DNA of 11,291 bases from Rhodospirillales bacterium (GTDB lineage: Bacteria; Pseudomonadota; Alphaproteobacteria; Rhodospirillales; Casp-alpha2). Location of the stretch: the NCBI GenBank assembly GCA_018664265.1, contig JABJOR010000360.1, positions 1-11,291 of the forward strand, given 5' to 3'. This document shows positions 7,556 to 11,291 of this stretch, one piece after another. The notes beneath the pieces were generated by a model. The model searched no databases, was not told the DNA's origin, and saw nothing but the letters and a program-made list of their open reading frames with translations. How positions within the stretch are numbered: position 1 is the first letter of the stretch; every line of letters begins with the position of its first letter. The position numbers were made by a program, and so were the translations under genes.

Positions 7556-7560
7556 TAGGT

Positions 7561-7566
7561 CCTCTT
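7561..7566 (-). promoter_or_regulatory. Ribosome binding site for the full-length NeuB-type start
   Basis: The minus strand reads AAGAGG, 5 bases before the ATG at 7555..7553. It is among the best Shine-Dalgarno matches in the window and supports the 314-residue product. Confidence 0.55.
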
Positions 7567-7581
7567 ACCGAAGCTCGGCAA
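7565..7581 (-). other. Hairpin in the leader just upstream of the NeuB-type gene
   Basis: In the RNA, UUGCCGA and UCGGUAA form a 7-bp stem (one G-U pair) around a 3-base GCU loop. It lies in the 77-base gap after the NeuA-HAD gene, and its 3' end overlaps the AA of the AAGAGG ribosome binding site. No U-tract follows, so it is not an intrinsic terminator. It could modulate ribosome access or mRNA processing; this is inference from pairing alone. Confidence 0.4.
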
Positions 7582-7632
7582 TGAAGACCATATCGCTTTC
7601 TCAATTGGGTGGTGCCACTATCAAATCAAGCT

Positions 7633-8829
7633 TTAGATTTTGGATTGTTGTTGGCGTGCCCAGTCAGCAGCTGAAATACCAAAGATTGATTCCATTATTT
7701 CACGGGCAACCATACCGCCGCCGGGCTGATCCAGTACTCGGACAGATGCTTCTTTAACACTGTGATGAGCATCGGCTACAGCAATTGGGTAACCAACCAA
7801 ATCCATTGCAGTAAGATCATTAACGTCATTTCCAACAAACATTATCCGGCTTAAATCAAAGTCGTATTCCTCCGCCAGTGACATCACTGCCTGGGCTTTA
7901 TCATCAACATTTTGCATAACAGGAACCTTGAGCTTTTTTGCCCGAGCCGAGACCACAGGGTTTTTTTCCTTCGAGATAATAAAATTTGGTATTTGCAAAT
8001 CCCGCATCATATCAAACCCCAGACCATCAGAGCGGTTGCAGGTAACGGCCTCTATTCCATCTTGGCTACAATACACAAGGTTATTGGTTAAGACCCCATC
8101 AAAATCAAACAGAATTGCGTCAACATCAGTTCTGGATATAGTGCCTACGGTATTCAATATTCGTAATAATGTTTCCACGATATTAAAATCTGTCAGGCTG
8201 TCGATATCGTGGCTTTCTTCTTCATCCATTTCAAGCATGCTGATAGCCCCTCCTAATCTATTGGAGCTTTCGCGCAGTAAAGACGTTTTAGTGATGTATA
8301 TCGAGCCGTTCTCACGGAACATCTCTTGCTCAAGTGGAACATCCTGGCGGCGAGGCCGTTTGTCAATATTATACAAGGAAACCGGGTTATTGGTATTTTG
8401 CCAGAAAAAGGGATGCGTTGGGCAAACCGATAATAAAGAATCTGCCTGATCTTTTTCAAAAAGCTCAATAGCCTCCATCAATCTACGGGGCTTTCGAATA
8501 GGCGATGTAGGCTGTAACAACATTACGCCATCCGGAACATAACCCGTCTTCTCGAGTTCATCCAAGACATGAATAAGGACAGGTTCCGTAGCAGTTTCAT
8601 CCTGAGCTAAAATATCAGGGCGGGAAAAAGGGACTTCAGCGCCCCACTTTTTCGCTATATCAGCAATCTCCTTGCTATCAGTAGATACGATTACTCGATC
8701 AATGCCATCGCAGTCCAGTGCCTGGGCAATACTCCAGGCAATTAACGGACGGCCGGCACAGTTGCGGGTATTTTTACCAGGGATACCTTTTGAGCCACCT
8801 CTGGCAGGAATGATAGCGAGGATATTCAT
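7633..8829 (-). CDS. neuA: CMP-nonulosonate cytidylyltransferase (NeuA type) fused to a KdsC-like HAD phosphatase domain
   Basis: This 398-residue two-domain protein starts at the ATG at 8829, giving MNILAIIPARGGSKGIPGKN, the canonical NeuA N-terminus. The cytidylyltransferase domain (about 1-225) shows PARGGSKGIPGKN (8-20), VIVSTDS (46-52), LLQPTSPIR (104-112), RRQDVP (160-165), ENGSIYIT (173-180) and SHDIDSLTDF (206-215). It activates a nonulosonic acid with CTP. The second domain (about 236-385) resembles the KdsC/HAD phosphatase family: DFDGVLTNN with Asp242 and Asp244, Ser286 in FIISKEK, Lys311, and VGNDVNDLTAM with Asp335 and Asp338. All HAD motifs are present, so phosphatase activity is plausible, perhaps on a nonulosonate 9-phosphate made by the adjacent NeuB. 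The vertebrate CMP-sialate synthetase has a similar domain order. Extension upstream to a TTG at 8868 would overlap the preceding gene and is rejected. No clear Shine-Dalgarno is seen in the 22-base gap. Confidence 0.92.
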   Translation of the reverse strand: MNILAIIPARGGSKGIPGKNTRNCAGRPLIAWSIAQALDCDGIDRVIVSTDSKEIADIAKKWGAEVPFSRPDILAQDETATEPVLIHVLDELEKTGYVPDGVMLLQPTSPIRKPRRLMEAIELFEKDQADSLLSVCPTHPFFWQNTNNPVSLYNIDKRPRRQDVPLEQEMFRENGSIYITKTSLLRESSNRLGGAISMLEMDEEESHDIDSLTDFNIVETLLRILNTVGTISRTDVDAILFDFDGVLTNNLVYCSQDGIEAVTCNRSDGLGFDMMRDLQIPNFIISKEKNPVVSARAKKLKVPVMQNVDDKAQAVMSLAEEYDFDLSRIMFVGNDVNDLTAMDLVGYPIAVADAHHSVKEASVRVLDQPGGGMVAREIMESIFGISAADWARQQQSKI

Positions 8830-8851
8830 ATTATTTGGACCATATTTTTGT

Positions 8852-10633
8852 TTATCGACCCTGCGCAACGATATTTGCTATAGCTTCAACCTGAAGATCA
8901 ATCGGTTTAGCCTCGCCTTTAAGCGCGTAACTCATCAAAAAATCGTCGTTTACCGGCCCTGGGCGTTGTTTTTGCGTTAATGCCAAGGCGACACGAGAGG
9001 TAAATTCTTCCTGTGAAGTTGTTACTTCCGCGCGGTTTTGCATTTTATCCAACACGCCGGGGTAAAATTTCATAATGTCAGGGTCATAGGACATAATTAC
9101 TCGAGATTGCGTGGCTAAACACTCCAACAGTGTGGTCGCCAATGTGTCAGTTACGATCAAATCATAGGACTCATTTTTTAAAATCGATACCAATCCACCG
9201 CCACGACTTAATTCAATTTTTTCTTGCTCAGCCGCGCTAAGGCCCGCATAGGCAAGGTCAATTGTATTCGGTGGTGGGCGAAAACAGATATCCCAATCCT
9301 GACTGTTTTCCAACATCACTTTTAAAATAGATATCTTTGATTTCCAGTACGAGATATCTGGTCGGTGATGCCCCCCAAGATAGCGACTTGAGCCATGAAA
9401 TGCCCCTGTTACATATAGCACTCGATACCTGTTAGTATTTCTACTTTTTTGACGGTTCTGAAAAACTTCCCATACGTTTTGGGAACCAGTTTCAAAAACA
9501 TCAAGCGGCGCTTCCCGAAGCTTACTCACCTTCTCTATATCAGGTTGAAGGCATTTATTTACCCCCGAACCATATACTAAATAATTATCATTAAGGTGGG
9601 TTTCCAAAAACTCTAACATGGCCCATCGGAAATACCCTATCCCGCCGCCATGCTGCAAAATGACCGAAGCCAGCCCCAATTGTCGAGCCGCAACGAGAGC
9701 AGAGACTGCCGGCGGCATGGATGAGCCTGAAACAACAATGGCGCAGGCACCAGATTTCACCAATTTCCTGCGAACGTGTGCTAAATCCGCAAGGTGTCGG
9801 GATCGAACAGAATTTATCAACGCGGATATGCTCGAACGAGCCAAAATAAAAAGATCAATGCCATCGAAACAAAAATAATGTGCCAGCTTTGTTAAATCGA
9901 TCTGATCAACGATTTCTTTCCCGCACAACTTTTGCCGGGACGGCATACGAAGTGATTTTATACCAACCCGGTTCAACTCTTTTCTCAGGATCTCCGGCCC
10001 AGATTGAAAATACACATCTGCCTGAAAAGGGATATGAGTTTTAAAAGCATCCCTTGCACGCCTCAACGAATTTTTAATACCCTTTGACGATAGCCCTGAG
10101 GGCTGGCTTTCTTCACATCCGCAAGGGAACCCGGTAAATTGAATGTTTTTCTGTCTGGAAATTTCCATCAACACCCAGGTTAAAAATCTATTGCTGTTAA
10201 TTTCAATATCGGATGTATCAGGGGCTGTTGTTTCAGCAAGCACAATACAATCCGGCCCAACCTCACACACCATAGCTGTTAGTGCAAAAGCCGCTCTTAG
10301 ATAACCGTCGTACATCTTGCGCAATAAAAAAGCGTAGTAATGAGCACTAAAATCCGGAAGGCCCGCACTGAAATCTATTGTCAATTCTGCGTCCAGGTCG
10401 TCACATATACTCAAAATTAACTCATTGGCATCTTTCACCCGGTCATAAAGGTCACTTTCAGAATAAAAATCCTCTATAGTTCTGTGTTCAACCCCGTGAT
10501 TTTCCAGACAATTGGCAGCTTCTGGCGATAAAGCAACCACGGTCCCGCCACCCGCATCAGGATATGCGTGGCACCAGGAAACAACATCAGGTGCAGTTTC
10601 CAGAATATGAAGCAAGGGGCCTGTGTTTCCCAT
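8852..10633 (-). CDS. Putative GT-B-like glycosyltransferase or surface-polysaccharide protein
   Basis: This 593-residue protein has no signal peptide or clear transmembrane helix. I do not recognise its exact family. The N-terminal third begins with a Rossmann-like pattern containing WCHAYPDAGGGTVVALS (20-36). Further on, ACAIVVSGSSMPPAV (296-310) and SVILQHGGGIGYF (323-335) form a fold and loop like those of GT-B and CDP-glycerol-transferase-like proteins. VLYVTGAFHGSSRYLGG (405-421) opens a second Rossmann-like domain, and YDLIVTDTLATTLLECLA (490-507) resembles the donor-binding C-terminal region of those transferases. A sugar-transfer role, perhaps with the CMP-nonulosonate made by the next gene, is inferred from fold-like motifs and position. 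The ATG lies 3 bases after the TGA of the methyltransferase gene (TGATTAATG), suggesting coupled translation. Confidence 0.6.
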   Translation of the reverse strand: MGNTGPLLHILETAPDVVSWCHAYPDAGGGTVVALSPEAANCLENHGVEHRTIEDFYSESDLYDRVKDANELILSICDDLDAELTIDFSAGLPDFSAHYYAFLLRKMYDGYLRAAFALTAMVCEVGPDCIVLAETTAPDTSDIEINSNRFLTWVLMEISRQKNIQFTGFPCGCEESQPSGLSSKGIKNSLRRARDAFKTHIPFQADVYFQSGPEILRKELNRVGIKSLRMPSRQKLCGKEIVDQIDLTKLAHYFCFDGIDLFILARSSISALINSVRSRHLADLAHVRRKLVKSGACAIVVSGSSMPPAVSALVAARQLGLASVILQHGGGIGYFRWAMLEFLETHLNDNYLVYGSGVNKCLQPDIEKVSKLREAPLDVFETGSQNVWEVFQNRQKSRNTNRYRVLYVTGAFHGSSRYLGGHHRPDISYWKSKISILKVMLENSQDWDICFRPPPNTIDLAYAGLSAAEQEKIELSRGGGLVSILKNESYDLIVTDTLATTLLECLATQSRVIMSYDPDIMKFYPGVLDKMQNRAEVTTSQEEFTSRVALALTQKQRPGPVNDDFLMSYALKGEAKPIDLQVEAIANIVAQGR

Positions 10634-10636
10634 TAA

Positions 10637-11291
10637 TCAGCTTCGGGCAATTGCAATAAGAGAGTCTGTCTGATCGACTTTCTCAAGCGCTTCAAAATAG
10701 GCAGCAGATAGTTCTGGTGTATCCAGAAAATCCCACTTTTCATGCCCACCCGGCTCATTATTACGCAACCAGTATAGATGATTTGACAATGGAAAACGTT
10801 GAAAGCCGAAGATACTCACATCGTCAAAGCCTGCTGCGCGCAAAAATTTCTCCAAGCTTTCACGAGTATGCAGGACAAGGTGTTCACTCCACAACGTAAA
10901 ACGCCTAAAGCCTGCGCTATCAAACGTCTCTAGAAGAACATCTCTGGCATGAGGCACTTCAATCAGCAGGGTTCCTCCATCATTGAGAAGGGATTTGAGA
11001 GTTTCAGCCATCTTTACTGGTTCAGCCAGATGTTCATACACATGGAATAGAGTAATGATATCAAAACACTTTGATGAAAGCTCATCAAGAGACGGAACAA
11101 TTTGTACACAACCACCATCTGCTGTATTCAAATGTCTACTATTAGGCTCTACCCCCCAGGCTTCTTGTGCACGAGAGCCAAGCATTTCTAGCAATGCACC
11201 GTCTCCACATCCAAAATCCAGCCACTGCTTGCCTTCAATCATACTGGCAAACGCCTCTGCCCGTCGCCTTGCGTTATCAATATGATGAAAA
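10637..11291 (-). CDS. Class I SAM-dependent methyltransferase, N-terminus cut by the window edge
   Basis: The reading frame stays open through the right edge, so the gene starts outside the window. The frame upstream of the first in-window Met (11242) translates to a helix-like HHIDNARRRAEAFASM, consistent with real coding. Numbered from that Met, the SAM-binding motif I is LDFGCGDGALLE (8-19), followed by the acidic ribose-binding GVEPN (30-34), DIITLFHVYEHLAEP (61-75) and GGTLLIEVPHARD (89-101), the layout of Methyltransf_11/23-type enzymes. HVYEHL is the usual substrate-side motif of small-molecule methyltransferases. The C-terminal part, including HTRESLEKFLRAAGF, is also typical. In this setting it may O-, N- or C-methylate a sugar or glycan end, but the acceptor cannot be told. 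It ends 3 bases before the next gene. Confidence 0.88.
   Translation of the reverse strand, partial: FHHIDNARRRAEAFASMIEGKQWLDFGCGDGALLEMLGSRAQEAWGVEPNSRHLNTADGGCVQIVPSLDELSSKCFDIITLFHVYEHLAEPVKMAETLKSLLNDGGTLLIEVPHARDVLLETFDSAGFRRFTLWSEHLVLHTRESLEKFLRAAGFDDVSIFGFQRFPLSNHLYWLRNNEPGGHEKWDFLDTPELSAAYFEALEKVDQTDSLIAIARS

Noticed and set aside
7928..8449. A plus-strand open frame of 173 codons
   Set aside because: It lies entirely antisense to the strongly supported NeuA-HAD gene and has no recognisable motif, so it is a coding-strand shadow.
6611..8829. A Kdo pathway (KdsA/KdsB/KdsC) instead of a nonulosonate pathway
   Set aside because: The synthase has NeuB signatures (EIGCNHMG, HFTLNR) and the transferase has the NeuA RGGSKGIPGKN motif, not KdsA/KdsB patterns; only the HAD domain is KdsC-like.
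8830..8868. A 13-residue N-terminal extension of the NeuA-HAD protein from a TTG
   Set aside because: It overlaps the end of the previous gene, lacks a ribosome site and precedes the canonical NeuA start MNILAIIPARGGSKG; the ATG at 8829 is preferred.
11240..11242. ATG as the true start of the methyltransferase
   Set aside because: The frame is open upstream to the window edge with helix-like coding, and motif I would lie only 8 residues from this Met; the gene very likely begins outside the window.

Overview
The window is a single block of co-directional genes, all read from the minus strand (right to left), with gaps of at most 77 bases. Both ends are cut inside genes. The products are bacterial surface-sugar enzymes centred on a nonulosonic (sialic-acid-like) acid. 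The moderate, slightly AT-rich composition, Shine-Dalgarno use and family content suggest a Gram-negative bacterium, probably a proteobacterium. The genus cannot be determined from the sequence. The locus is most likely an O-antigen, capsule or flagellin glycosylation island.

In transcription order: (1) a class I SAM methyltransferase, cut by the right edge; (2) a 593-residue protein with a GT-B-like C-terminal half and a QHGGG motif; (3) a CMP-nonulosonate cytidylyltransferase (NeuA type) fused to a KdsC-like HAD phosphatase domain; (4) a NeuB-type nonulosonate synthase that lacks the usual C-terminal SAF domain; (5) a radical SAM/SPASM enzyme; (6) an SDR resembling Campylobacter PtmA; (7) a B12-binding radical SAM enzyme that starts with TTG; (8) a surface-carbohydrate protein of GT-B-like character; (9) an SpsF-type nucleotidyltransferase; (10) a HisH-type glutamine amidotransferase; and (11) the first 34 codons of an N-acetyl sugar amidotransferase (WbpG/PseA type), not obvious as a gene because it is cut by the left edge.

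A plausible joint role: NeuB condenses a 6-carbon sugar (or its phosphate) with phosphoenolpyruvate. The HAD domain may remove a phosphate, and the NeuA domain makes the CMP-sugar. HisH supplies ammonia (normally through a HisF partner, expected just beyond the left edge) to the WbpG/PseA-type enzyme, which turns an N-acetyl group into an acetamidino group. The two radical SAM enzymes, the SDR and the methyltransferase would tailor the sugar or its neighbours. The 593- and 406-residue proteins may be transferases. The precursor genes expected for sialic, legionaminic or pseudaminic acid (dehydratase, aminotransferase, N-acetyltransferase, hydrolysing epimerase) are not in the window.

The least ordinary aspects are the pairing of two different radical SAM enzymes around a PtmA-like SDR in a nonulosonate/amidination locus, the NeuA-HAD fusion with intact HAD motifs, and the SAF-less NeuB with an altered SDH motif. 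No RNA genes, mobile elements, CRISPR arrays or convincing terminators were seen, and no stretch over 300 bases lacks a gene.
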